From JBBQCW01 sp038319025 (GTDB lineage: Bacteria; Actinomycetota; Thermoleophilia; Solirubrobacterales; Solirubrobacteraceae): DNA of 64,000 nucleotides. The position numbers and the translations under genes are program-made. This document shows positions 10,253 through 18,078 of this stretch, one piece after another. The notes beneath the pieces are model-generated. The model was given only the letters and a program-made list of their open reading frames with translations, had not been told where the DNA came from and searched no databases. Within the stretch, counting starts at the first letter, position 1. Each line of letters begins with the position of its first letter. The stretch spans positions 268,888-332,887 of the forward strand of contig JBBQCW010000001.1 of assembly GCA_038319025.1 (NCBI GenBank). Direction: 5' to 3'.

Positions 10253-12058
10253 ATGGCCCGCTACGCCGACGACGCGAAGGAACAGGTACGCGACCGCGTG
10301 GATTTCGCGGATCTCGTGTCGTCCAAGGTCGAGCTGCAGCGCTCGGGGATCAATCAGCTGAAGGGCCTTTGCCCGTTCCACGACGAGCGCTCGCCTTCGT
10401 TCGGGATAAACCCCATCGACAAGCTCTATTACTGCTTCGGCTGTGGTGAGGGCGGCGACGTGTTCGACTTTGTGATGAAGACGGAGGGCATGCAGTTCAA
10501 GGAGGCGCTCGAGTACCTGGCCGATCGCTACGGCGTGACCCTGGAGGTTCAGGACGAGGATCCGCAGGCCGCCGAACGTCGGCGCGAACGCGAGCGGCTG
10601 TTCGAGCTGCTCGAACGCACGACGCAGTACTACGAGCGGTACCTGTGGGAGTCCGCGGAGGCTGAGCAGGCGCGCACCTACCTGGCCGAGCGCGGCTTGA
10701 GCACCGAGGCGCTGAAGGCCTACCGCGTGGGGTTTGCGCCGGCCGGGTGGGACAAGGTGCTTCTGGTCACGCGGCGGGCGGGCTTCAGCGAGGCGGAGCT
10801 TTACGCCGCGGGGCTGGTGACGCGCTCGCAGAGCAATCCGGGCCGCGTGTACGACCGCTTCAGGCGGCGGATCATCTTCCCGCTGGCCGATACGCGCGGC
10901 CGCGTCGTGGGTTTCGGCGCGCGAGCGATGTCGCCCGACGAGAAGGCCAAGTACCTCAACTCTCCGGAGAGCGGGCTGTTCCACAAGGGCAAGCTGCTCT
11001 ACGGTGCGCATCTGGCCCGGACGGCGGCGGCGAAGGCCGGGTCGGTGATCGTCACCGAGGGCTATACGGACGTGATCGCGCTCCATCAGGCCGGGCTCGA
11101 AAACGCCGTGTGCATCATGGGGACGTCGCTGACCGAGGACCAAGTGGGGGAGCTGGTGCGGCTCGCCCCGCGGAGCGTCCTGGCGCTCGATGCCGACAAC
11201 GCGGGGCAGGAGGCGATGCTGCGGGCGGCGCGGGTCGCCGAGGGCCGGCGGTTGGAGTTGCGCGTGGCGACGATGCCCGCCGGGCAGGATCCCGCCGAGC
11301 TCGTGCAGGTCGAGGGGCCCGAAGCGGTCGCCGCGATCGTCGCGGCCTCTGTTCCGTTCGTTCGTTTCCAGGTCGACCGCCTCCTGGCGCGGGGGAATAC
11401 GGAGGACCCGGAGGGCAAGGACCAGCTGATCGCCGCGATCCGGCCGGTCTTGTCGGCGATGGCCCCGAGCGTCTTGCGCGAGGATCTGGCCCGCCACGTG
11501 GCTGACCGCCTGCGCTTGTCGCCGGCCTTGGCGGCAATGCTGACTGAGCCGGTGCCGGGCGGTGGTGGGCCGGCAGAGCCGACCCTGCCGGTGGCTGATA
11601 CAGGCGCGGTGCCGGACGCAGTCGGTCCGCGGCAAGTTGACCGGGGCGAGCGCGTGGAGCGCACGTTCCTGACGCTGTGCTTGGCGTTGCCGACCGCGGG
11701 CACGGAATATCTGGCCCTCGTGCGCCCGGAGGAACACTTTTCGACGCCACTGCTCCGCCGGACGGCGGGATACCTGCAGGCTCATCTGGCGGCGCCTACG
11801 GCGGCGCTGCCCGAGGACGATCAGGCGCTGGTCGGTCTCGTCCAGCAGATGGCGGTCCGCGCCGGCCAGGCGACCGCCACCCCCGCCGCGCTGCGCATCG
11901 AGTACCTCCAGCTGGACAGTGCGCGCCTGGACCGGGCGATGGCCACAGCGCGCCACGAGGGCACCGGCATCGGCGCCCTCGCTGTGGAGCGCGGAAAGCT
12001 GCGGGCGGAGCTTGACGCGGCGATGCATGAGGCGATGGAGGAGCAGCCGGCGGAGTAG
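10253..12058 (+). CDS. dnaG: DNA primase DnaG
   Basis: A 601-residue primase that makes RNA primers at the replication fork. The N-terminal CHC2-type zinc domain is complete, with C40-P-F-H43 followed by YYCFGCGEGGDVFDFV. The RNA-polymerase core follows, with GFGARAM, a TOPRIM segment (VIVTEGYTDVIALHQAG) and ALDADNAGQEAM carrying the metal-binding acidic residues. The C-terminal DnaB-interacting region is less conserved and rich in Ala and Gly. No sigma-factor gene follows, unlike the classical rpsU-dnaG-rpoD order. Confidence 0.96.
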   Translation: MARYADDAKEQVRDRVDFADLVSSKVELQRSGINQLKGLCPFHDERSPSFGINPIDKLYYCFGCGEGGDVFDFVMKTEGMQFKEALEYLADRYGVTLEVQDEDPQAAERRRERERLFELLERTTQYYERYLWESAEAEQARTYLAERGLSTEALKAYRVGFAPAGWDKVLLVTRRAGFSEAELYAAGLVTRSQSNPGRVYDRFRRRIIFPLADTRGRVVGFGARAMSPDEKAKYLNSPESGLFHKGKLLYGAHLARTAAAKAGSVIVTEGYTDVIALHQAGLENAVCIMGTSLTEDQVGELVRLAPRSVLALDADNAGQEAMLRAARVAEGRRLELRVATMPAGQDPAELVQVEGPEAVAAIVAASVPFVRFQVDRLLARGNTEDPEGKDQLIAAIRPVLSAMAPSVLREDLARHVADRLRLSPALAAMLTEPVPGGGGPAEPTLPVADTGAVPDAVGPRQVDRGERVERTFLTLCLALPTAGTEYLALVRPEEHFSTPLLRRTAGYLQAHLAAPTAALPEDDQALVGLVQQMAVRAGQATATPAALRIEYLQLDSARLDRAMATARHEGTGIGALAVERGKLRAELDAAMHEAMEEQPAE

Positions 12059-12113
12059 TTTGTGGGGCCGCGTAAGTGCAGACGCAGAGCGGGATTACGT
12101 CCGGTATGCGAAC

Positions 12114-12119
12114 TAGTGT
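12114..12119 (+). promoter_or_regulatory. Candidate -10 element of the HTH-HNH gene (TAGTGT)
   Basis: TAGTGT ends 7 nt before the ATG at 12127, the position expected for a leaderless message. No ribosome-binding site is seen. Confidence 0.42.
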
Positions 12120-12126
12120 TCGTATC

Positions 12127-12795
12127 ATGGATAGGGACGATCTAGAGCGAAAGCTGGCGGCGGGTCAGTCGCTGGCGGAGATCGGGCGGGCGTTGGAGCG
12201 GAACCCTTCAACGGTGAGCTATTGGGTCAAGAAACACGGTCTCGAACTCTCCGCGACTGCGCGACACCGGCCCCGGGGGGTGCTGCCGGAGGACATCTTG
12301 CGTCGACTGATCGCAGACGGCCAGTCGACTCGTCAGATCGCCGCTGCGGTCGGTCGCAGCCAGGCCACGGTGAGGCACTGGCTTGGGCGCTACGGCCTCA
12401 AGACCGCAGTACGACCGGCGGTGATAGGTCGATCCACCGCCAAGCATCCGATTTTCGAGGCCACGTGTCACGTCCACGGCGCGACGAGCTTCAGTCGGCG
12501 GGGAGGATCACGGTTCTGCTTGCGGTGTCGCTCCGAGGCTGTAGCGGCGTGGCGGCGCCGGACCAAGAGGCGCCTGGTCGAAGAGGCAGGAGGGGAATGT
12601 CGCACGTGCGGCTACGACCGGTGCCAAGCCGCACTTCAGTTCCATCACACGGACCCGGCGACCAAGCGCTTTGCCATCTCGCACCTGGGCGTTACGAGAT
12701 CGTATGAGCGGATACGCGAGGAAGCGGCAAAGTGCGTGCTCCTGTGCTCAAACTGCCACGCTGAGGTGGAGGCGGGCGTGCGCGACCTTCCGTAA
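12127..12795 (+). CDS. Tandem-HTH HNH-type nuclease-like protein
   Basis: A 222-residue protein with two similar helix-turn-helix units: GQSLAEIGRALERNPSTVSY at about residues 11-35 and GQSTRQIAAAVGRSQATVRH at about 60-85. A small Cys pair follows (CLRC), then an HNH-like zinc module: CRTCGYDRCQ, LQFHHTDP and CVLLCSNCHAEVE. This supplies the paired cysteines and the HH/CH residues expected of HNH nucleases. The HTH units resemble resolvase/Hin-type DNA-binding domains. It sits alone between dnaG and tRNA-Asn. The role is unknown; a DNA-cutting or homing-type activity is inferred, not shown. An upstream ATG (12106) is possible, but the hexamer TAGTGT favours 12127. Confidence 0.75.
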   Translation: MDRDDLERKLAAGQSLAEIGRALERNPSTVSYWVKKHGLELSATARHRPRGVLPEDILRRLIADGQSTRQIAAAVGRSQATVRHWLGRYGLKTAVRPAVIGRSTAKHPIFEATCHVHGATSFSRRGGSRFCLRCRSEAVAAWRRRTKRRLVEEAGGECRTCGYDRCQAALQFHHTDPATKRFAISHLGVTRSYERIREEAAKCVLLCSNCHAEVEAGVRDLP

Positions 12796-12835
12796 GATCT
12801 GCGCCGCTGCCAAGTTTCAGCGGTAGCTAAGACGG

Positions 12836-12908
12836 TCCGGGGTATCTCAATTGGCAGAGAGTTCGACTGTTAATCGAAAGGTTGTGGGTTCGAGTCCCAC
12901 CCCCGGAG
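12836..12908 (+). tRNA. tRNA-Asn (GTT)
   Basis: A 73-nt cloverleaf. The acceptor arms TCCGGGG (12836-12842) and CCCCGGA (12901-12907) pair fully. The anticodon arm is TTCGA-CTGTTAA-TCGAA, giving anticodon GTT, and the T-arm is GTGGG-TTCGAGT-CCCAC. The discriminator base is G and no CCA is encoded. It is followed by a strong terminator hairpin. Confidence 0.95.
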
Positions 12909-12925
12909 TACAGCTCCTCAGTCCA

Positions 12926-12953
12926 AGAAACCCCGCCCTAGTGCGGGGTTTCT
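12926..12953. terminator. Bidirectional intrinsic terminator
   Basis: AGAAACCCCGC (12926-12936) and GCGGGGTTTCT (12943-12953) form a perfect 11-bp stem around the 6-nt loop CCTAGT. The stem ends are A/T-rich on both strands, so it can end transcription from tRNA-Asn and from the reverse-strand glycosyltransferase operon whose last stop is at 13048. Confidence 0.85.
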
Positions 12954-13047
12954 GCGTCAAGCACCAGCTGGAAGCCGCGCCCCCGCAGGCCCACCGGTCG
13001 AGTGCCACCATCGGCCCGCCCAGCGGGCAGGATGTGGCACTCGATGC

Positions 13048-14253
13048 TCAGCGCGTCGCCAGATGCTCGATATGCCCCGCGGCGACCGCGCCCGGGTCGG
13101 CGCCCGCCAGCCACGCGCCGACATCTGCGGCGCGTGCTCGCAGTGCGCTGTCACCGACGGCCTGGCCCACGGCGAGGCGCATCGTGCGTGGGCTGACGAG
13201 TCGCCGCGGCACCCGCACACCCACACCGGCCCAGTCGATCCGTGCGGCGTTCTCGTTCATGTCGCCCGCCACGGGCACCGCCACGACGGCGCACCCTGAG
13301 GCCAGCGCCCGCGCGACCGTGCCGTGGCCGGCGTGGCAGACGACCACGTCGCACTGCGGCATCGTGCGCGCGTACGACACCCACTCGACCAAGCGGGCGT
13401 TGGCCGGCACCCGCAGGGGCGACGACGGCACACGGCGGTTCCACGTGGCGAGCACACGCACCGGCAGGTCGGCCAGCCCCTCCAAAGCGGCCCGCAGCAT
13501 CACGTGCCCGGCATCCTGCGAGGTCGACGGGGCGACCAGGACCAGGGGCTCGTCCCCCGGCGGCAGCTCGACCTCATCCGCCGGTGGCTCCCACAACATC
13601 GGCCCGACCACCTGCGCCCAGTGCGGCCAATCGCGGTGGTACTCAAGCTGCGGGAACGTCGCCACCATCGTCAAGTTCCGACTCAGACCTCCGTGTAACG
13701 CGTTCACCGGCGGCAGCTCCAGCCGCCGCCGCGTCTCGTTGAGCTCGTCGCGGCCCAGCCGGAGCCCGCGCTCCACGAGCGGATCCAGCATCGACCAGCC
13801 GCGTCGCCCAACGGAAGTCCGCGGCCAGCGGGCACCCATCGAGTACGGGGGCGCGCCTGGCGAGCCCATCGGGAACACGTGGGGGATGAGCGTGGCCCAG
13901 GGCACCCCGGCGCGCTCGGCGGCCAGCGCGGGCGCCAGGGTCAGGATGTCGGCCACCGCGACATCCGGTCGAACGCAGGCCACCAGCGCATCCGTCTCCC
14001 GCGCAGCCCGCACCACCGCCTCGTACGGCTTCAACGGCCGATCCATGGTGGGGAACACGTGGTACTCAGGCGCCGCGGCGAACGTCATGCCCTCGGCAAC
14101 GACCGCCTCTTCCCAGCGGGCCCACGTCTGCAACGTGACGTCGTGGCGCCGGGCCACGAGCCCGCGGCCCAGTGCGATCATCGGGAACGCGTGGCCGGGG
14201 TCGCCGAAGGCGCCCAGCAACACCTTCAGGGGACGGATGTTCGGCGCCGACAT
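13048..14253 (-). CDS. UGT/MGT-like glycosyltransferase (GT1 type, GT-B fold)
   Basis: A 401-residue GT-B glycosyltransferase. The N-terminal acceptor half begins KVLLGAFGDPGHAFPMIALG, the usual HxxP-type opening of UDP-glycosyltransferases. The C-terminal donor half has LVEWVSYARTMPQCDVVVCH followed by AGHGTVARALASG and VPVAGDMNENA, matching the nucleotide-sugar pocket of the UGT/MGT (macrolide, sterol and flavonoid) families. These enzymes glycosylate small lipophilic acceptors. It is the last gene of a reverse-strand operon SDR - F420-type oxidoreductase - glycosyltransferase. The longer open frame upstream was rejected because homologous sequence starts at ATG 14253. Confidence 0.85.
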   Translation of the reverse strand: MSAPNIRPLKVLLGAFGDPGHAFPMIALGRGLVARRHDVTLQTWARWEEAVVAEGMTFAAAPEYHVFPTMDRPLKPYEAVVRAARETDALVACVRPDVAVADILTLAPALAAERAGVPWATLIPHVFPMGSPGAPPYSMGARWPRTSVGRRGWSMLDPLVERGLRLGRDELNETRRRLELPPVNALHGGLSRNLTMVATFPQLEYHRDWPHWAQVVGPMLWEPPADEVELPPGDEPLVLVAPSTSQDAGHVMLRAALEGLADLPVRVLATWNRRVPSSPLRVPANARLVEWVSYARTMPQCDVVVCHAGHGTVARALASGCAVVAVPVAGDMNENAARIDWAGVGVRVPRRLVSPRTMRLAVGQAVGDSALRARAADVGAWLAGADPGAVAAGHIEHLATR

Positions 14254-14278
14254 CACCGGTCGGCGCCGAGCACGATCG

Positions 14279-15322
14279 TCAGGCCGCGGCGGCCTCGGCG
14301 AGGAGGCGCAGCTGCTCGATGCGCGCGTCCTGCGTCCAGGCCACCGGTGTGACACCGAGCGTCCCGACGCCGGCCTCGCGGAACGCGGCGAGGCGGTCAC
14401 GTACGTGCTCGACCGGTCCAATCAGGGAGACGGCGTCGATCAACTCGTTCGGAACGGCCGCCATCGCCTCCTCCTTCTTGCCGTCCAGGTACAGGTCCTG
14501 GATCTCCTGCGCAGCGTCGTCGAAGCCGTAGCGACGCACGAGCTGGTTGTAAAAGTTCTTGTCGCGCGAGCCCATCCCGCCGACGTACAGCGCGATGAAC
14601 GGCCGGGTCAGATCCCGAGCGGCCTCCCAGTCCTCACCGATGTAGAACTGCGCGGTGGGCGCAAAGTCCACGTCGTCGATCGTCTTGCCGTTGCCCGCAC
14701 GGTCGATGCCGGTCTGCAACTCGTTGCGCATGACCGTAGCGTGCTCGGGGGAGAACAAAGTGGGGATGACCCCGTCAGCGATCTCGCCGGCCAGCTGCAT
14801 GTTCTTGGGCCCGATCGCGGCGATGTAGATCGGCATTCGCTCCTGGACGGGGGCGATCGTCAGCTTCAACGCCTTGCCCGGGCCGTCGGGCAGAGGCAGC
14901 TGGATCGTCTCGCCGTCGTAGTTGAGGCGTTCGCGCGCCAGCGTCATCCGGAGCACCTCGACGTACTCGCGGGTGCGTTGGAGCTGCTTGGCGAATCGCA
15001 CCCCGTGCCAGCCTTCGCTGACCTGCGGCCCCGAGGAACCGATCCCCAAGATCATCCGGCCGCCCGAGAGCTGGTCGATCGTGGCGGCGGTCATCGCCGT
15101 CATCGCCGCTGACCGGCCCGGCATCTGCAGGATTCCTGAACCGAGGCGGATCGTGGAGGTCTGCCCGGCCAGCCAAGCGAGCACGGTGGCCGCGTCGGAC
15201 CCGTAAGCCTCGGCCGTCCACACGGAGTCGTAGCCGAGGCGCTCGGCCTCCTGGACGATCGTCAGCTGATCCTGGCTTGAGAACCCGAGGCCCCAGTAGC
15301 CGATGTGTACGCCGAGCTTCAT
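14279..15322 (-). CDS. LLM-class F420-dependent oxidoreductase
   Basis: A 347-residue luciferase-like (TIM-barrel) oxidoreductase. The N-terminus MKLGVHIGYWGLG is typical of the F420-dependent subgroup. Motifs SVWTAEAYGSDA, LGSGILQMPGR, TIDQLSGGRMILGIGSSGPQ and PIYIAAIGPKNM match cofactor and phosphate binding regions. Such enzymes use reduced or oxidised F420 for hydride transfer to small organic substrates. The pattern is closest to the Rv3520c-like family (from memory of the family). It lies 2 nt downstream of the SDR gene and 25 nt upstream of the glycosyltransferase, so the three are probably co-transcribed. Confidence 0.88.
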   Translation of the reverse strand: MKLGVHIGYWGLGFSSQDQLTIVQEAERLGYDSVWTAEAYGSDAATVLAWLAGQTSTIRLGSGILQMPGRSAAMTAMTAATIDQLSGGRMILGIGSSGPQVSEGWHGVRFAKQLQRTREYVEVLRMTLARERLNYDGETIQLPLPDGPGKALKLTIAPVQERMPIYIAAIGPKNMQLAGEIADGVIPTLFSPEHATVMRNELQTGIDRAGNGKTIDDVDFAPTAQFYIGEDWEAARDLTRPFIALYVGGMGSRDKNFYNQLVRRYGFDDAAQEIQDLYLDGKKEEAMAAVPNELIDAVSLIGPVEHVRDRLAAFREAGVGTLGVTPVAWTQDARIEQLRLLAEAAAA

Positions 15323-15324
15323 GC

Positions 15325-16080
15325 TCACGCCCCAGGAACCGGGATGCCATCGTCGGCCGTCAGGCCGCCGCCCGGCTGCTCGAATCGGATCTCGGGGATC
15401 ACGCAGCCGGGGGAGGTGCGAAGCAGATAGCGAACCGCTTCGGCGATGTCGAGCGGCTCGATCATCGAATCCGCGGGAACATGCTCCTTGACGAAGTCGG
15501 TCATCGGTGTGTCCACGAAGCCGGGGCACAGCGCCGTGTTCTTGATGCCGGCGCCCGCCAGCTCCTTGTTCATGGCTTGGGTAAAGCCGATCACGCCGTG
15601 CTTGGTCGCCGAGTAGACCGACAGCCAGGCTTCGCCGCGGATGCCGGAGATCGACGAGGTGTTCACGACGAGCGCGTTCTTGTGCTCTCCGCCGGCGACG
15701 CGCAAGAGGGGAAGCGCTTCGCGGTAGAACAGGAAGATGGAGCGCAGGTTCGTGGCCAGCTGCAAGTCGATCTTCTTGGTGGACAGTTCGTCGGCCAGTT
15801 CGCCCATGCCCACACCGGCGTTGTTCACGAGCACATCCAGGCGCCCGAAACGCTCGCCGTGCTGCTCGACGACCGAGGCGATGGTGCCCTCGTCGCCCAG
15901 GTTGCCGGCGATGTGCTGGACGTCGTAGCCCTTCGCTCGCAGGCCGTCCGCAGCCGCCTCGAGCTTGTCGGGGCGACGCGCAGCGACGGTCAGCCCGTAG
16001 CCCTCCTCGCCCAACATCTCGGCGATGGCGAGTCCGATCCCGCTCGATGCCCCGGTGACGATTGCCGCGCGTTCAGCCAT
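15325..16080 (-). CDS. Short-chain dehydrogenase/reductase
   Basis: A 251-residue classical SDR. The Rossmann motif TGASSGIG is near residues 9-16, VLVNNAGVGMG follows, then the catalytic Ser in NTSSISGIRG and Tyr/Lys in YSATKHG. The post-catalytic segment CPGFVDTPMT is also typical. These enzymes oxidise or reduce hydroxyl/keto groups with NAD(P). The ATG at 16080 has a good ribosome-binding site (AAGGAGAG about 8 nt upstream), so the ATG 42 nt further up was not used. It is the first gene of the SDR-F420-glycosyltransferase operon. Confidence 0.9.
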   Translation of the reverse strand: MAERAAIVTGASSGIGLAIAEMLGEEGYGLTVAARRPDKLEAAADGLRAKGYDVQHIAGNLGDEGTIASVVEQHGERFGRLDVLVNNAGVGMGELADELSTKKIDLQLATNLRSIFLFYREALPLLRVAGGEHKNALVVNTSSISGIRGEAWLSVYSATKHGVIGFTQAMNKELAGAGIKNTALCPGFVDTPMTDFVKEHVPADSMIEPLDIAEAVRYLLRTSPGCVIPEIRFEQPGGGLTADDGIPVPGA

Positions 16081-16190
16081 GTCCACTCTCTCCTTGATGA
16101 TCGTGCCTGCCGCGGTATCCAATCACGGCACCGACGGGGGCGAAGGCACGCCTCGTTTTGCGATCGGCGCCTCGGCGCCAGCTCGCGTCA

Positions 16191-16196
16191 TAGGAT
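16191..16196 (+). promoter_or_regulatory. Candidate -10 element of the lipoprotein gene (TAGGAT)
   Basis: TAGGAT ends 7 nt before the ATG at 16204. It supports that ATG as start of a leaderless message, rather than the much longer upstream open frame. Confidence 0.45.
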
Positions 16197-16203
16197 CCCG
16201 GCC

Positions 16204-17199
16204 ATGATCCGCACTCCCACCCGCTCAGCCGCGTCCTTTGCGCTCGTCGCCATACTCGCCACGGCGGTCGCGGGGTGCGGTGGTTCGTCCTCGTCGTCGA
16301 GTACCACGCCGCCCGCCCAGCCGCCGGCGACGGCCACACCCGCGTCGTTCCCCAGCAGTAGCGGCAAGACGCTGCAGGACCTGGAGCGCGGCTTGCCGCA
16401 GGGGCCGATTTTCGCGCCCAGCGTGTCGATCCTGGAGAAGGGCGTCAATCGGTTCGGCTTCGCGCTGTTTGACACGGCGCACAAGCAGATCAGTGGTGCG
16501 CCCGTGGCAATGTACGTCTCCCGACCGGATGGCAGCGCGCTGCGCGGGCCGTTCGTGGCGCGGGCCGAGTCGCTCAAGGTCGCTCCGCAGTTTTTGAGCA
16601 AGACGAGCGCACAGGACCCGGACGCGGCCCGCTCGCTTTATGTCGCCGACGTGAAGTTCCCCGCCGAGGGCAAGTTCGCCGTCACGTCGCTCGCCAAACT
16701 GGACGGCAAGCTGGTGAGCACGACCACGTACGAGGTGGGCGTCGGCGGGAAGGGCGCTGCGCCACCGGCCGTCGGAGACAAGGCGCCCGTCATCAACACG
16801 CTGACCACGGCGGATGTGGGCGGCGACCTCAGCAAGCTCGACACGCGTATTCCCCCGGCACCGCAGCTCAACAAGGTCAACTTTGCGGACGTGGTCGGCA
16901 AGAAGCCGATCGTGCTTGTCTTTGCCACTCCGCTGCTGTGTCAGAGCCGGGTCTGTGGACCGGTGGAGGATATCGTGCTCCAGGAGCAGGGCAAGGGAAG
17001 CGATGTCCAGTTCATCCACCAGGAGATCTACAACAACAACGATGTGAGCAAGGGCTTTCGCAAGCAGGTCGGCCAGTACAACCTGCCGAGCGAACCGTGG
17101 GTGTTCGTGATCGACAAGAACGGCGTGGTTCAGGCCCGGTTCGAGGGTGCTTTCTCCTCCGGTGAGCTAGAGCGTGCGATGGCGAAGATTCGCTCCTGA
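16204..17199 (+). CDS. Thioredoxin-fold lipoprotein
   Basis: A 331-residue exported lipoprotein. The signal peptide ends in a lipobox AVAGC with the lipidated cysteine at residue 25, followed by a Ser/Pro/Thr linker. The middle part (about 60-180) is a beta-rich domain of unknown type. The C-terminal part looks like a thioredoxin fold: KKPIVLVFATPLLCQSRVCG, then QFIHQEIY and LPSEPWVFVIDKNGVV. The two cysteines, C246 and C251, are spaced CX4C rather than CXXC. It is probably tethered outside the cytoplasmic membrane in a redox or metal-handling role; this is inferred. Confidence 0.82.
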   Translation: MIRTPTRSAASFALVAILATAVAGCGGSSSSSSTTPPAQPPATATPASFPSSSGKTLQDLERGLPQGPIFAPSVSILEKGVNRFGFALFDTAHKQISGAPVAMYVSRPDGSALRGPFVARAESLKVAPQFLSKTSAQDPDAARSLYVADVKFPAEGKFAVTSLAKLDGKLVSTTTYEVGVGGKGAAPPAVGDKAPVINTLTTADVGGDLSKLDTRIPPAPQLNKVNFADVVGKKPIVLVFATPLLCQSRVCGPVEDIVLQEQGKGSDVQFIHQEIYNNNDVSKGFRKQVGQYNLPSEPWVFVIDKNGVVQARFEGAFSSGELERAMAKIRS

Positions 17200-17245
17200 C
17201 CGAGGGCAACTGCTGTCGGCCGGCGCGGTGCGCGAAGATCCTCGC

Positions 17246-17319
17246 GCGCCGGTAGCTCAGCTGGTTAGAGCAGCGGACTCATAATCCGTCAGACCCGGGT
17301 TCGAATCCCGGCCGGCGCA
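17246..17319 (+). tRNA. tRNA with CAT anticodon, probably elongator tRNA-Met
   Basis: A 74-nt cloverleaf with acceptor arms GCGCCGG and CCGGCGC, D-arm region GCTCAGCTGGTTAGAGC, anticodon loop CTCATAA and a T-arm around TTCGAAT. The loop and D-arm resemble elongator tRNA-Met. A tRNA-Ile2 (CAT read as lysidine-modified) cannot be excluded by eye. No CCA is encoded. Its last 26 bases occur again at 18079-18104. Confidence 0.9.
17294..17319 (+). repeat. Left copy of 26-bp direct repeat (tRNA 3' end)
   Basis: These 26 bases cover the T-arm and 3' acceptor of the CAT tRNA. They are repeated exactly at 18079-18104, the arrangement left when an element integrates into a tRNA 3' end. Confidence 0.85.
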
Positions 17320-17516
17320 CTTCGTGACATCACTCCCCGTGAGGGGTTACGTGTTACCGGGCTGCGGTGCTCGCGGCACTTTGTCCCCGCTTTGTCGAAG
17401 GCGGCGATGTTCGCCGAGTCGCGAACGGCGCCCAGAGGGCCTGCACCTGCCGGCCGACCCGGTGCTGCGCGAGGAGCTGGGGCGGCTGAGGACTAATTTC
17501 ACCGGCCGTGAGTCGA

Positions 17517-17522
17517 TATATT
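17517..17522 (+). promoter_or_regulatory. Candidate -10 element (TATATT)
   Basis: TATATT ends 8 nt before the ATG at 17531, inside a locally AT-richer patch (about 17492-17526). It favours ATG 17531 over the longer open frame from 17324. Confidence 0.5.
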
Positions 17523-17530
17523 CATCGTCC

Positions 17531-18061
17531 ATGTTCGGCAACAAGAAGCTGCTTGCGAACGGGGCGCAGGCCCAGGGCATCGTCACCGCGTCCGACGACG
17601 TGAAGGTGCTGGTCAACGGCGCCGGCGGCTACGCCGTCACGATCAGCGTCACGTTCGACGACGGCACGTCGCAGGAGCTCGAGACGCGACTGCACACCAA
17701 GGACGTCGGCATGAAGGGGATCGGGTCTGTGCTCCCGGTTCGCTACGACCCGTCCGATCGTTCGAAGATCGCCGTCGATGAACCGGCGATTCGCGCGTCC
17801 CGAGAGCTCCAGCAGACGCAGCGCGAGACGGCGTTCGCAGCGATCTCCTCCACCCCGCCCGTCTCCTCCGATCCGGCCGAGCAGCTGCAGGCGCTTTGGG
17901 AGCAGAAGAAGGCGATGGACGTCAGAGGCTCCGAGCTGAGTCGCTCTGGCGCCCCGCGCGAGCAGGTGGGCGTCTGGGTCAGCGAATCCGAGGCGCTGAA
18001 TTCGCGGTTTCGGGCGCTTAAGCTGCAGCACCCGGAGTGGACGCCCAAGCCGAGCAGCTAG
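17531..18061 (+). CDS. Hypothetical protein inside the tRNA-flanked interval
   Basis: A 176-residue protein I do not recognise with certainty. The first half (about 1-85) is beta-rich and contains VLVNGAGGYAVTISVTFDDG and VLPVRYDPSDRSKIAVD. This resembles small beta-barrel, DUF3592-like modules that carry a V-x-V-x-Y-D-P segment. The second half is helical and polar (LQQTQRETAF, EQLQALWEQKKAM). There is no signal peptide or membrane segment. It is the only gene between the two 26-bp tRNA-end repeats, and its stop lies 17 nt before the right copy. The function is unknown. Confidence 0.65.
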   Translation: MFGNKKLLANGAQAQGIVTASDDVKVLVNGAGGYAVTISVTFDDGTSQELETRLHTKDVGMKGIGSVLPVRYDPSDRSKIAVDEPAIRASRELQQTQRETAFAAISSTPPVSSDPAEQLQALWEQKKAMDVRGSELSRSGAPREQVGVWVSESEALNSRFRALKLQHPEWTPKPSS

Positions 18062-18078
18062 AACCGGCGGGCCAGGCT

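Noticed and set aside
10004..12028. Long reverse open frame (674 codons) opposite dnaG
   Set aside because: It is antisense to a complete DnaG with all motifs; the translation has no recognisable domain.
12851..15112. Long forward open frame (753 codons) from tRNA-Asn through the reverse operon
   Set aside because: It starts inside the tRNA and crosses the terminator. The reverse strand encodes clear glycosyltransferase and F420-type proteins.
15277..16203. N-terminal extension of the lipoprotein frame
   Set aside because: It would place a lipobox signal peptide 300 residues into the protein and runs antisense to the SDR gene. ATG 16204 has a proper signal peptide and a -10-like hexamer.
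17246..17319. Assignment as tRNA-Ile2 instead of tRNA-Met
   Set aside because: The CAT anticodon fits both. Body features look like elongator Met, but lysidine-synthetase identity elements could not be scored by eye, so this is kept as a stated alternative.
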